Source: Halictus rubicundus (Eukaryota; Arthropoda; Insecta; Hymenoptera; Halictidae). Taken from it: a stretch of 64,000 nt of DNA. Shown here piece by piece: positions 39,187 through 51,446 of the stretch. The stretch spans positions 102,227-166,226 of the forward strand of contig NW_027488983.1 in assembly GCF_050948215.1 (NCBI RefSeq). The letters run 5' to 3'. Every line of letters starts with the position of its first letter. The stretch's first letter is position 1. The translations under genes and the position numbers were made by a program. The notes under the pieces are model-generated. The model made no database searches. It saw only the letters and a list, made by a program, of their open reading frames with translations, and was not told where the DNA came from.

Positions 39187-40271
39187 GGACAGGACAGAGG
39201 ATAGGATAGGATAGAGGATAGGATAGGATAGAGGTTACGATAGGAATGAGGATAGGATAGAGAATAGGATAGGATAGAGGATAGGGGATTGGATCGGATA
39301 CAGGATAGGAGACGATAGAGGATAGGATAGTATAGAGGATAGGATAGGATAGAGGATATGATAGGATAGAGGATAGGATGGGATAGAGGATAGTATTGGA
39401 TAGAGGATAGGATAGGATAGAGGATAGGATAGGATAGAGGATAGGATAGGATAGAGGATAGGATAGGATAGAGGATAGGATAGGATAGAGGATAGGATAG
39501 GATAGAGGATAGGATAGGATAGAGGATAGGATATGATAGAGGATAGGATAGGATAGAAGATAGGATAGGATAGATGATAGGATAGGATAGAGGATAGGAT
39601 AAGATAGAGGATAAGATAGGATAGAGGATAGGATAGGATAGAGGATAGGATATGATAGAGGATAGGATAGGATAGAGGATAAGATAGGATAGAGGATAGG
39701 ATAGAATAGAGGATAGGATAGGATAGAGGATAGGATAGGATAGAGGATAGGATAGGATAGAGGATAGGATAGGATAGAGGATAGGATAGCATAGAGGATA
39801 GGATAGGATACAAGAGAGGATAGGATAGAGGATAGGATAGGATAGAGGATAGGATAGGATAGAGGATAGGATAGGATAGAGGATAGGATAGGATAGAGGA
39901 TAGGATAGGATAGAGGATAGGATAGGATAGAGGATAGGATAGGATAGAGGATAGGATAGGATAGAGGATAGGATAGGATAGAGGATAGGATAGGATAGAG
40001 GATAGGATAGGATAGAGGATAGGATAGTATAGAGGATAGTATAGGATAGAGGATAGGATAGGATAGAGGAGAGGATAGGGTAGAGGATAGGATAGGATAG
40101 AGGATACGGTATGTTAGAGGATAGGAAAGAGGATAGGATATAATACAGTATAGGATAGGATTGAGTATAGGATGGGATAGAGGATAGGATAGGGGATTGG
40201 ATAGGATAGAGGATAGGATAGGATAGAGGATAGGATAGTATACAGAATAGGATAGGATAGAGGATAGGATA
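39187..40271. repeat. Last A cassette, ACAAGAGAGG marker, pure run and C' marker
   Basis: The last A cassette I find lies at about 39,285-39,315. After GATATGATAG and GATAAGATAG units comes ACAAGAGAGG near 39,810, then nearly pure units to about 40,020, then GAGGAGAGG and the C' marker (GATACGGTATGTT, about 40,103). AGTATACAGAATAGG leads directly into the first 115-bp divergent element. Confidence 0.8.
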
Positions 40272-40386
40272 GGGTAAAGGATAGGATTGGTTAGAGGATA
40301 GGATAGGATAGTGGATAGGATAGGATGGATGATAGTATAGGAGATAGAATAAAGTAATGGATGGGATAGAGAATATTATAGCATAG
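40272..40386. repeat. 115-bp divergent element, copy 1
   Basis: This is the least satellite-like sequence in the window: GGGTAAAGG, GGATTGGTTAGAGG, GATGGATGATAGTATAGG, GATAGAATAAAGTAATGG, GAATATTATAGCATAG. It still consists of GATA- and GGAT-like pieces but breaks the 5/7-bp rhythm. This copy alone reads GTATAGGAGATAG where the others read GTATAGAAGATAG. It follows AGTATACAGAATAGG, as do the other three copies. Confidence 0.88.
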
Positions 40387-40929
40387 AGGATAGGATAGGA
40401 TAGAGGATAGGATAGGATAGAGGATAGGATAGGATAGAGGATATGATAGTATAGAGGATAGGATACGATAGAGGATAGGATATGATAGAGGATAGGATAG
40501 GATAGAAGATAGGATCGGATAGAGGATAGGATAGAGGATTGGATAGGATAGAGGATAGGATAAGATAGAGGATATCATAGGGGATTGGATAGGATAGATG
40601 ATAGGAGACGATAGAGGATAGGATAGGATAGAGGATAGGATAGGATAGATGATATTATAGGGTAGAGGATAGGATAAGATAGAGGATAGGATAGGATAGA
40701 GGATAGGATAGGATAGATGATATTATAGGAAAGAGGAAAGGATATGATAGAGGATACGATATTATAGAGGATAGGATTGGACAGGGGATTGGATAGGATA
40801 GAGGATAGGATAGAGAATATGATACGGTAGACGATAGGGGATTGTATCGGATACAGGATAGGAGGCGGTACAGGATAGGATATAATAGGATAGAGAATAG
40901 GAGAGGATAGAGGATAGGTTAGGATAGAG

Positions 40930-41455
40930 GATAGGATACGATGGAGGATAGGATAGGATAGAGGATAGGATAAGATTGAGGATAGGATAGAGGATAGGAT
41001 AGTGGATAGGACAGAGGATAGGATAGGATAGAGGATAGGATAGTATAAAGGAGAGTATAGGATAGAGGATAGGATAGGATAGAGGAGAGGATAGGGTAGA
41101 GGATAGGATAGGATAGAGGATACGGTATGTTAGAGGATAGGAAAGAGGATAGGATATAATACAGTATAGGATAGGATTGAGTATAGGATGGGATAGAGGA
41201 TAGGATAGGGGATTGGATAGGATAGAGGATAGGATAGGATAGAGGATAGGATAGTATACAGAATAGGATAGGATAGAGGATAGGATAGGGTAAAGGATAG
41301 GATTGGTTAGAGGATAGGATAGGATATTGGATAGGATAGGAGGGATGATAGTATAGAAGATAGAATAAAGTAATGGATGGGATAGAGAATATTATAGCAT
41401 AGAGGATAGGATAGGATAGAGGATAGGATAGGATAGAGGATAGGATAGGATAGAG
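40930..41455. repeat. 526-bp tandem duplication, copy 1
   Basis: GATACGATGG at 40,935 and its followers (GATAAGATTGAGG, GATAGTGGATAGGACAG, GTATAAAGGAGAG, C' marker, AGTATACAGAATAGG, 115-bp element) recur 526 bp downstream. The period is 31 units minus 1 bp. A B cassette with GGGGATTGTATCGG (TT to TT-G-T change at the usual GGATCGG) lies just upstream at about 40,840. Confidence 0.9.
41288..41402. repeat. 115-bp divergent element, copy 2
   Basis: It has the same length and order as copy 1, but reads GATATTGG for GATAGTGG, GGAGGGATG for GGATGGATG and GTATAGAAGATAG. It lies inside copy 1 of the 526-bp duplication and is shared by its partner. Confidence 0.88.
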
Positions 41456-41981
41456 GATAGGATACGATGGAGGATAGGATAGGATAGAGGATAGGATAAG
41501 ATTGAGGATAGGATAGAGGATAGGATAGTGGATAGGACAGAGGATAGGATAGGATAGAGGATAGGATAGTATAAAGGAGAGTATAGGATAGAGGATAGGA
41601 TAGGATAGAGGAGAGGATAGGGTAGAGGATAGGATAGGATAGAGGATACGGTATGTTAGAGGATAGGAAAGAGGATAGGATATAATACAGTTTAGGATAG
41701 GATTGAGTATAGGATGGGATAGAGGATAGGATAGGGGATTGGATAGGATAGAGGATAGGATAGGATAGAGGATAGGATAGTATACAGAATAGGATAGGAT
41801 AGAGGATAGGATAGGGTAAAGGATAGGATTGGTTAGAGGATAGGATAGGATATTGGATAGGATAGGAGGGATGATAGTATAGAAGATAGAATAAAGTAAT
41901 GGATGGGATAGAGAATATTATAGCATAGAGGATAGGATAGGATAGAGGATAGGATAGGATAGAGGATAGGATAGGATAGAG
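41456..41981. repeat. 526-bp tandem duplication, copy 2
   Basis: GATACGATGG is at 41,461 and AAAGTAATGG at 41,893, both exactly 526 bp after their partners. One substitution was noticed in the C' marker (ACAGTTTAGG at about 41,690 against ACAGTATAGG). Confidence 0.9.
41814..41928. repeat. 115-bp divergent element, copy 3
   Basis: This copy looks identical to copy 2 and lies inside copy 2 of the 526-bp duplication, so it arose by that duplication. Confidence 0.88.
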
Positions 41982-43048
41982 GATATGATACGATAGAGGA
42001 TAGGATACGATAGAGGATAGGATATGATAGAGGATAGGATAGGATAGAAGATAGGATCGGATAGAGGATAGGATAGAGGATTGGATAGGATAGAGGATAG
42101 GATAAGATAGAGGATAGGATAGGATAGAGGATAGGATAGGATAGAGGATAGGATAGGATAGAGGATAGGATAGGATAGAGGATAGGATTGGATAGAGGAT
42201 ATCATAGGGGATTGGATAGGATAGATGATAGGAGACGATAGAGGATAGGATAGGATAGAGGATAGGATAGGATAGATGATATTATGGGAAAGAGGAAAGG
42301 ATATGATAGAGGATAGGATAGGACAGAGGATTGGATAGGATAGAGGATAGGATAGAGAATATGATACGGTAGACGATAGGGGATTGGAACGGATACAGGA
42401 TAGGAGGCGGTACAGGATAGGATATAATAGGATAGAGAATAGGATAGGATAGAGGATAGGTTAGGATAGAGGATAGAATAGGATAGAGGATAGAATAGGG
42501 TAGAGGATAGGATAGGATAGAGGATAGGATCGGATAGAGGATATGATAGGGGATTGGATGGGATAGAGGATAGGATAGGATAGGATAGAGGATAGGATCG
42601 GATAGAGGATATGATAGGGGATTGGATGGGATAGAGGATAGGATAGGATAGAGGATAGGATAGGATAGAGGATAGGAAAGGATAGAGGATAGGATAGGAT
42701 AGAGGATAGGATAGGATAGAGGATAGGATAGGATAGAGGATAGGATAGGATAGAGGATAGGATAGGATAGAGGATAGGATATGATAGAGGATAGGATAGG
42801 ATAGAAGATAGGATAGGATAGATGATAGGATAGGATAGAGGATAGGATAGGATAGAGGATAGGATAGGATAGAGGATAGGATAGGATAGATGATATTATA
42901 GGAAAGAGGAAAGGATATGATAGAGGATACGATATTATAGAGGATAGGATAGGACAGAGGATTGGATAGGATAGAGGATAGGATAGAGGATAGGATAGGA
43001 TAGAGGATAGGATAGTATACAGAATAGGATAGGATAGAGGATAGGATA
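41982..43048. repeat. GATATC and B cassettes with pure units
   Basis: GATATC is at 42,198-42,203. A B cassette at about 42,364 carries the variant GGAACGG in place of GGATCGG; the same variant is in the B cassette near 44,752. GGATCGG with GATATGATAGGGG occurs twice, near 42,528 and 42,597, about 69 bp apart. GATACGATATTAT and AGTATACAGAATAGG lead to the fourth 115-bp element. Confidence 0.78.
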
Positions 43049-43163
43049 GGGTAAAGGATAGGATTGGTTAGAGGATAGGATAGGATAGTGGATAGGATAG
43101 GATGGATGATAGTATAGAAGATAGAATAAAGTAATGGATGGGATAGAGAATATTATTGCATAG
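43049..43163. repeat. 115-bp divergent element, copy 4
   Basis: It resembles copy 1 (GATAGTGG, GGATGGATG) but has GTATAGAAGATAG like copies 2 and 3, plus a private GAATATTATTGCATAG. The C' marker that precedes the other copies is missing here, although AGTATACAGAATAGG is kept. Confidence 0.87.
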
Positions 43164-46100
43164 AGGATAGGATAGGATAGAGGATAGGATAGGATAGAGG
43201 ATAGGATACGATAGAGGATAGGATAGGATAGAGGATAGGATAGAATAGAGGATAGGATAGGATAGAGGATAGGATAGGATAGAGGATAGGATAAGATAGA
43301 GGATAGGATAGGATAGAGGATAGGATAGGATAGAGGATAGGATAGGATAGAGGATAGGATAGGATAGAGGATAGGATAGGATAGAGGATAGGATTGGATA
43401 GAGGATATCATAGGGGATTGGATAGGATAAATGATAGGAGACGATAGAGGATAGGATAGGATAGAGGATAGGATAGGATAGATGATATTATAGGAAAGAG
43501 GAAAGGATATGATAGAGGATACGATATTATAGAGGATAGGATAGGACAGAGGATTGGATAGGATAGAGGATAGGATAGAGAATGTGATACGGTAGACGAT
43601 AGGGGATTGGATCGGATACAGGATAGGAGGCGGTACAGGATAGGATATAATAGGATAGAGAATAGGAGAGGATAGAGGATAGGTTAGGATAGAGGATAGG
43701 ATAGGATAGAGGATAGAATAGGGTAGAGGATAGGATAGGATAGAGGATAGGATCGGATAGAGGATATGATAGGGGATTGGATAGGATAGAGGATAGGATA
43801 GGATAGAGGATAGGATAGGATAGAGGATAGGAAAGGATAGAGGATAGGATAAGATAGAGGATAGGATAGGATAGAGGATAGGATAGGATAGAGGATAGGA
43901 TGGGATAGAAGATAGGATAGGATAGATGATAGGATAGGATAGAGGATAGGATAAGATAGAGGATAAGATAGGATAGAGGATAGGATAGGATAGAGGATAG
44001 GATATGATAGAGGATAGGATAGGATAGAGGATAAGATAGGATAGAGGATAGGATAGAATAGAGGATAGGATAGGATAGAGGATAGGATAGGATAGAGGAT
44101 AGGATAGGATAGAGGATAGGATAGGATAGAGGATAGGATAGGATAGAGGATAGGATAGGATACAAGAGAGGATAGGATAGAGGATAGGATAGGATAGAGG
44201 ATAGGATAGGATAGAGGATAGGATAGGATAGAGGATAGGATATTATAGAGGATAGGATAGGATAGAGGATAGGATAGGATAGAGGATAGGATAGGATAGA
44301 GGATAGGATAGGATAGAGGATAGGATAAGATTGAGGATAGGATAGAGGATAGGATAGTGGATAGGACAGAGGATAGGATAGGATAGAGGATAGGATAGTT
44401 TAGAGGATAGTATAGGATAGAGGATAGGATAGGATAGAGGAGAGGATAGGGTAGAGGATAGGATAGGATAGAGGATACGGTATGTTACAGGATAGGAAAG
44501 AGGATAGGATATAATACAGTATAGGATAGGATTGAGTATAGGATGGGATAGAGGATAGGATAGGGGATTGGATAGGATAGATGATAGGAGACGATAGAGG
44601 ATAGGATAGGATAGAGGATAGGATAGGATAGATGATATTATAGGAAAGAGGAAAGGATATGATAGAGGATAGGATAGGACAGAGGATTGGATAGAATAGA
44701 GGATAGGATAGAGAATATGATACGGTAGACGATAGGGGATTGGAACGGATACAGGATAGGAGGCGGTACAGGATAGGATATAATAGGATACAGAATAGGA
44801 TAGGATAGAGGATAGGTTAGGATAGAGGATAGGATAGGATAGAGGATAGGATAGGATAGAGGATAGGATAGGTTAGAGGATAGGATAGGATAGAGGATAT
44901 GATAGGGGATTGGATAGGATAGAGGATAGGATAGGATAGAGGATAGGATAGGATAGAGGATAGGAAAGGATAGAGGATAGGATAAGATAGAGGATAGGAT
45001 AGGATAGAGGATAGGATAGGATAGAGGATAGGATGGGATAGAGGATAGTATAGGATAGAGGATAGGATAGGATAGAGGATAGGATAGGATAGAGGATAGG
45101 ATAGGATAGAGGATAGGATAGGATAGAGGATAGGATAGGATAGAGGATAGGATAGGATAGAGGATAGGATATGATAGAGGATAGGATAGGATAGAAGATA
45201 GGATAGGATAGATGATAGGATAGGATAGAGGATAGGATAAGATAGAGGATAAGATAGGATAGAGGATAGGATAGGATAGAGGATAGGATATGATAGAGGA
45301 TAGGATAGGATAGAGGATAAGATAGGATAGAGGATAGGGTAGAATAGAGGATAGGATAGGATAGAGGATAGGATAGGATAGGATAGGATAGAGGATAGGA
45401 TAGGATAGAGGATAGGATAGGATAGAGGATAGGATAGGATAGAGGATAGGATAGGATACAAGAGAGGATAGGATAGAGGATAGGATAGGATAGAGGATAG
45501 GATAGGATAGAGGATAGGATAGGATAGAGGATAGGATAGGATAGAGGATAGGATAGGATAGAGGATAGGATAGGATAGAGGATAGGATAGGATAGAGGAT
45601 AGGTTAGGATAGAGGATAGGATAGGATAGAGGATAGAATAGGGTAGAGGATAGGATAGGATAGAGGATAGGATCGGATAGAGGATATGATAGGGGATTGG
45701 ATAGGATAGAGGATAGGATAGGATAGAGGATAGGATAGGATAGAGGATAGGATAGGATAGAGGATAGGATAGTATAGAGGATAGTATAGGATAGAGGATA
45801 GGATAGGATAGAGGAGAGGATAGGATAGAGGATAGGATAGGATAGAGGATATGATAGGATAGAGGATAGGATATGATAGAGCATAGGATAGGATAGAGGA
45901 TAGGATAGAGGATAGGATAGATGATAGGATAGAGGATAGGACATAATAGAGGATAGGATAGGATAGAGGATAGGATAGGATAGAGGATAGGATAGGATAG
46001 AGGATAGGATAGAGGATAGGATAGGATAGAGGATAGGATAGGATAGAGGATAGGCTAGGATAGAGGATAGGATAGGATAGAGGATAGGATAGGATAGAGG

Positions 46101-46577
46101 ATAGGATAGGATAGAGGATATGATAGGATAGAGGATAGGATAGGATAGAGGATAGGATAGGATAGAGGATAGGATAGGATAGAGGATATGAAAGGATAGA
46201 GGATAGGATAGGATAGAGGATAGGATAGGATAGAGGATAGGATAGGATAGAGGATAGGATAGGATAGAGGATAGGATAGGATACAGGATAGGATAGGATA
46301 GAGGATAGGATATGATAGATGATGGGATAGGATAGAGGATAGGATAGGATAGAGGATAGGATAGGATAGAGGATATGATAGGATAGAGGATAGGATAGGA
46401 TAGAGCATAGGATAGGATAGAGGATAGGATAGAGGATAGGATAGATGATAGGATAGAGGATAGGACATAATAGAGGATAGGATAGGATAGAGGATAGGAT
46501 AGGATAGAGGATAGGATAGGATAGAGGATAGGATAGAGGATAGGATAGGATAGAGGATAGGATAGGATAGAGGATAG
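43164..46577. repeat. Last GATATC and B cassettes; transition between the two array domains
   Basis: The last GATATC I find is at 43,404-43,409, and the last two B cassettes are at about 43,590 and 44,712. ACAAGAGAGG markers occur near 44,163 and 45,459 and a C' marker at about 44,476. From about 45,900 onward the first runs of successive 12-bp units and GGACATAATAGAGG units appear (near 45,940 and 46,450), along with GGCTAGG (46,050 and 46,577). These are typical of the rest of the window. Confidence 0.78.
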
Positions 46578-48440
46578 GCTAGGATAGAGGATAGGATAGG
46601 ATAGAGGATAGGATAGGATAGAGGATAGGATAGGATAGAGGATATGATAGGATAGAGGATAGGATAGGATAGAGGATAGGATAGGATAGAGGATAGGATA
46701 GGATAGAGGATAGGATAGGATAGAGGATATGAAAGGATAGAGGATAGGATAGGATAGAGGATAGGATAGGATAGAGGATAGGATAGGATAGAGGATAGGA
46801 TAGGATAGAGGATAGGATAGGATAGAGCATAGGATAGGATGGAGGATACGATATAATAGAGGCTACGATAATAGATAGGATAGGATAGGATAGAGGATAG
46901 GATAGGAAAGAGGATTCGATATTATAGACGATAGGATAGGATAGAGTATAGGATAGAATAGAGGATAGGATAGGATAGAGGATATTATAGGGTAGAGGAT
47001 AGGATAGGATAGAGGATACGATATGATAGAGGATAGGAAAGAGGATAGGATATAATACAGTATAGGATAGGATTGAGTATAGGATGGGATAGAGGATAGG
47101 ATAGGGTATTGGATATGATAGAGGAAAGGATATAATAGAGGATAGGATAGGGTATAGGATAGGATAGGATAGAGGATAGGATAGGAAAGAGGATTCGATA
47201 TTATAGACGATAGGATAGGATAGAGTATAGGATAGAATAGAGGATAGGATAGGTTAGAGGATTCGATATTATAGACGATAGGATAGGATAGAGTATAGGA
47301 TAGGATAGAGGATAGGATAGGATAGAGGATAGGATAGGATAGAGGATATGATAGGATAGAGGATAGGATAGGGTAGAGGATAGGATAGGATAGAGGATAG
47401 GATAGGATAGAGGAGAGGATATGATAGAGGATAGGATAGGACAGAGGATAGGATAGTATAGAGGATAGTATAGGATAGAGGATAGGATAGGATAGAGGAT
47501 AGGATATGATAGAGGATAGGATAGGATAGAGGATAGGATAGGATAGAGGATAGGATAGGATAGAGGATATTATAGGGTAGAGGATAGGATAGGGTAGAGG
47601 ATAGGATAGGATAGAGGATAGGATAGGATAGAGGATAGGATATGATAGAGGATAGGATAGGATAGAGGATAGGATAGTATAGAGGATAGTATAGGATAGA
47701 GGATAGGATAGGATAGAGGATAGGATAGGATAGAGGATAGTATAGGATAGAGGATAGGATAGGATAGAGGAGAGGATAGGATAGAGGATAGGATAGGATA
47801 GAGGATAGGATAGGATAGAGGATAGGATAGGATAGAGGATATTATAGGGTAGAGGATAGGATAGGATAGAGGATACGATATGATAGAGGATAGGAAAGAG
47901 GATAGAATATAATACAGTATAGGATAGGATTGAGTATAGGATGGGATAGAGGATAGGATAGGGTATTGGATAGGATAGAGGATAGGATAGGATAGAGGAT
48001 AGGATGGGATACACGATAGGATAGGATAGAGGATAGGATATGATAGAGGATAGGATAGGATAGAGAATAGGATAGGATAGAGGATACGATAGGATAGAGG
48101 ATAGGAACGAGGATAGGATATAATACAGTATAGGATAGGATTGAGTATAGGATGGGATAGAGGATAGGATAGGGTATTGGATAGGATAGAGGATAGGATA
48201 GGATAGAGGATAGGATAGGATAGAGGATAGGATGGGATACACGATAGGATAGGATAGAGGATAGGATATGATAGAGGATAGGATAGGATAGAGAATAGGA
48301 TAGGATAGAGGATAGGAAGGATTGAGGATAGGATAGGATAAAGGATAGGATAGGATAGAGGATAGGATAGGATAGAGGATAGGATAGGATACAGGATAGG
48401 ATAGGATAGAGGATAGGATAGGATACAGGATAGGATAGGA
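46578..48440. repeat. Domain 2 block, copy of about 55.69-57.55 kb
   Basis: Landmarks recur 9,109 bp downstream: GAGGCTACGATAATAG (46,861 and 55,970), GGTATTGGATATGATAG (47,111 and 56,220) and GAATATAATACAG (47,904 and 57,013). The block carries D (about 46,830), E (about 46,910, 47,190 and 47,262), C (about 47,020 and 47,875) and GGAACGAGG (about 48,112). Small differences exist, for example GGAAAGG near 47,125 against GGATAGG. Confidence 0.85.
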
Positions 48441-49439
48441 TAGAGGATAGGATATGATAGAGGATGGGATAGGATAGAGGATAGGATAGGATAGAGGATA
48501 GGATAGGATAGAGGATAGGATAGGATAGAGGATAGGATAGAGGATAGGATAGAGGATAGGATAGAGGATAGGATAGGGTATTGGATAGGATTGAGGATAG
48601 GATAGGATAGAGGATAGGATAGGATAGAGGATAGGATAGGATACAGGATAGGATAGGATAGAGGATAGGATATGATAGAGGATGGGATAGGATAGAGGAT
48701 AGGATAGGATAGAGGATAGGATAGGATAGAGGATAGGATAGGATAGAGGATAGGATAGGATAGAGGATAGGATAGGATAGAGGATAGGATAGAGGATAGG
48801 ATAGAGGATAGGATATGATACAGGATAGGATAGAGGATAGGATATGATAGAAGATGGGATAGGATAGAGGATAGGATAGGATAGAGGATAGGATAGGATA
48901 GAGGATATTATAGGGTAGAGGATAGGATAGGATAGAGGATACGATATGATAGAGGATAGGAAAGAGGATAGGATATAATACAGTATAGGATAGGATTGAC
49001 TATAGGATGGGATAGAAGATAGGATAGGGTATTGGATAGGATTGAGGATAGGATAGGATAGAGGATAGGATAGGATAGAGGATAGGATAGGATACAGGAT
49101 AGGATAGGATAGAGGATAGGATATGATAGAGGATGGGATAGGATAGAGGATAGGATAGGATAGAGGATAGGATAGGATAGAGGATATGATAGGATAGAGG
49201 ATATGATAGGATAGAGCATAGGACATAATAGAGGATATGATAGGATAGAGTATAGGATAGGATAGAGGATAGGATAGGATATAGGATAGGATAGAATAGA
49301 GGATAGGATAGAGGATAGGATAGGATAGAGGATAGGATAGGATAGAGGATAGGGTAGGATAGAGGAAAGGATAGAGGATAGGATAGGATAGAGGATAGGA
49401 TAGGATAGAGGATAGGATAGGATAGAGGATAGGATAGGA
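48441..49439. repeat. Domain 2 satellite with 12-bp unit runs and a C marker
   Basis: GATACAGG and GATATGATAGAGGATGGG units alternate with pure 17-bp units. Runs of 12-bp units lie near 48,535-48,570 and 48,780-48,815. A C marker with GGATTGACTATAGG (for GAGTATAGG) lies at about 48,945-49,005. The GGACATAATAG unit is near 49,220. No gene is seen. Confidence 0.75.
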
Positions 49440-50220
49440 TAGAGGATAGGATAGGGTAGAGGATAGGATAGGATAGAGGGTAGGATAGGATAGAGGATAG
49501 GGTAGAATAGAGTATAGGAGAGGATAGAGGATAGGATAGGGTAGAGGATAGGATAGGATAGAGGATACGATATGATAGAGGATAGGATAGGATAGAGGAT
49601 AGGATAGGATAGAGGATAGGATAGGATAGAGGATAGGGTAGGATAGAGGAAAGGATAGAGGATAGGATAGGATAGAGGATAGGATAGGATAGAGGATAGG
49701 ATAGGATAGAGGGTAGGATAGGATAGAGGATAGGATATAATACAGGATAGGATAGGGTATAGAATAGGATAGGATAGAGGATAGGATAGGATAGAGGATA
49801 TGATAGGAAAGAGGATAGGATAGGATAGAGGGTAGGATAGGATAGAGGATAGGGTAGAATAGAGGATAGGATAGAATAGAGGATAGGATAGGGTAGAGGA
49901 TAGGATAAGATAGAGGATACGATATGATAGAGGATAGGATAGGATAGAGGATAGGATAGAGGATAGGATAGGATAGAGGATAGGATAGGATAGAGGATAG
50001 GATAGGATAGAGGATAGGATAGAGGATAGGATAGGATAGAGGATAGGATAGGATAGAGGATAGGATAGGATAGAGGATAGGATAGGATAGAGGATAGGAT
50101 AGGATAGAGGATAGGATAGGATAGAGGATAGGATAGGGTAGAGGATAGGATAGGATAGAGGATAGGATAGGATAGAGGATAGGATATGATAGAGGATAGG
50201 ATAGGATAGAGGATAGGATA
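49440..50220. repeat. 1,226-bp-offset repeat, left member
   Basis: GGGTAGAATAGAGTATAGGAG (about 49,501) and GGGTATAGAATAGG (49,755) recur at 50,727 and 50,981, at a constant offset of 1,226 bp. A smaller internal repeat (GGGTAGG then GGAAAGG, near 49,351 and 49,635) has a 284-bp spacing. Confidence 0.85.
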
Positions 50221-50259
50221 GGATAGAGGATAGGATAGGATAGAGGATAGGATAGGATA

Positions 50260-50665
50260 GAGGATAGGCTAGGATAGAGGATAGGATAGGATAGAGGATA
50301 GGATAGGATAGAGGATAGGATAGGATAGAGGATAGGATAGGATAGACGATAGGATAGGATAGAGGATAGGATAGGATAGAGGATAGGATAGGATAGAGGA
50401 TAGGATAGGATAGAGGATAGGAAATGATAGAGGATAGGATAGGATAGAGGATAGGATAGGATAGAGGATAGGATAGGATAGAGGATAGGATAGGATAGAG
50501 GATAGGATAGGATAGAGCATAGGATAGGATGGAGGATACGATATAATAGAGGATACGATAATAGATAGGATAGGATAGGATAGAGGATAGGATAGGAAAG
50601 AGGATTCGATATTATAGACGATAGGATAGGATAGAGGATAGGATAGGATAGAGGATAGGATAGGA
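50260..50665. repeat. GGCTAGG - D - E module, left member of a 1,713-bp pair
   Basis: GGCTAGG near 50,267, a pure run with GACGATAGG and GGAAATGATAG, then D (GATGGAGG at 50,528) and E (about 50,598). The module recurs 1,713 bp downstream with one difference noticed (GAGGATAGG here, GAGGGTAGG at about 52,093). Confidence 0.87.
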
Positions 50666-51446
50666 TAGAGGATAGGATAGGGTAGAGGATAGGATAGGAT
50701 AGAGGGTAGGATAGGATAGAGGATAGGGTAGAATAGAGTATAGGAGAGGATAGAGGATAGGATAGGGTAGAGGATAGGATAGGATAGAGGATACGATATG
50801 ATAGAGGATAGGATAGGATAGAGGATAGGATAGGATAGAGGATAGGATAGGATAGAGGATAGGGTAGGATAGAGGAAAGGATAGAGGATAGGATAGGATA
50901 GAGGATAGGATAGGATAGAGGATAGGATAGGATAGAGGGTAGGATAGGATAGAGGATAGGATATAATAGAGGATAGGATAGGGTATAGAATAGGATAGGA
51001 TAGAGGATAGGATAGGATAGAGGATATGATAGGAAAGAGGATAGGATAGGATAGAGGGTAGGATAGGATAGAGGATAGGGTAGAATAGAGGATAGGATAG
51101 AATAGAGGATAGGATAGGGTAGAGGATAGGATAAGATAGAGGATACGATATGATAGAGGATAGGATAGGATAGAGGATAGGATAGAGGATAGGATAGGAT
51201 AGAGGATAGGATAGGATAGAGGATAGGATAGGATAGAGGATAGGATAGAGGATAGGATAGGATAGAGGATAGGATAGGATAGAGGATAGGATAGGATAGA
51301 GGATAGGATAGGATAGAGGATAGGATAGGATAGAGGATAGGATAGGATAGAGGATAGGATAGGGTAGAGGATAGGATAGGATAGAGGATAGGATAGGATA
51401 GAGGATAGGATATGATAGAGGATAGGATAGGATAGAGGATAGGATA
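50666..51446. repeat. 1,226-bp-offset repeat, right member
   Basis: This is the counterpart of 49,440-50,220, with the same GGGTAGG, GAATAGAGTATAGG, GGGTATAGAATAGG and GATATGAAAG-free order. One member has GATATAATACAGG (49,735) where the other has GATATAATAGAGG (50,961). Confidence 0.83.

Noticed and set aside
40272..40386. 115-bp element as an insertion sequence or SINE
   Set aside because: It has no terminal inverted repeats, poly-A tail, target-site duplication or RNA-polymerase III box that I can see, and it is still made of GATA-like pieces. A diverged satellite segment is simpler.
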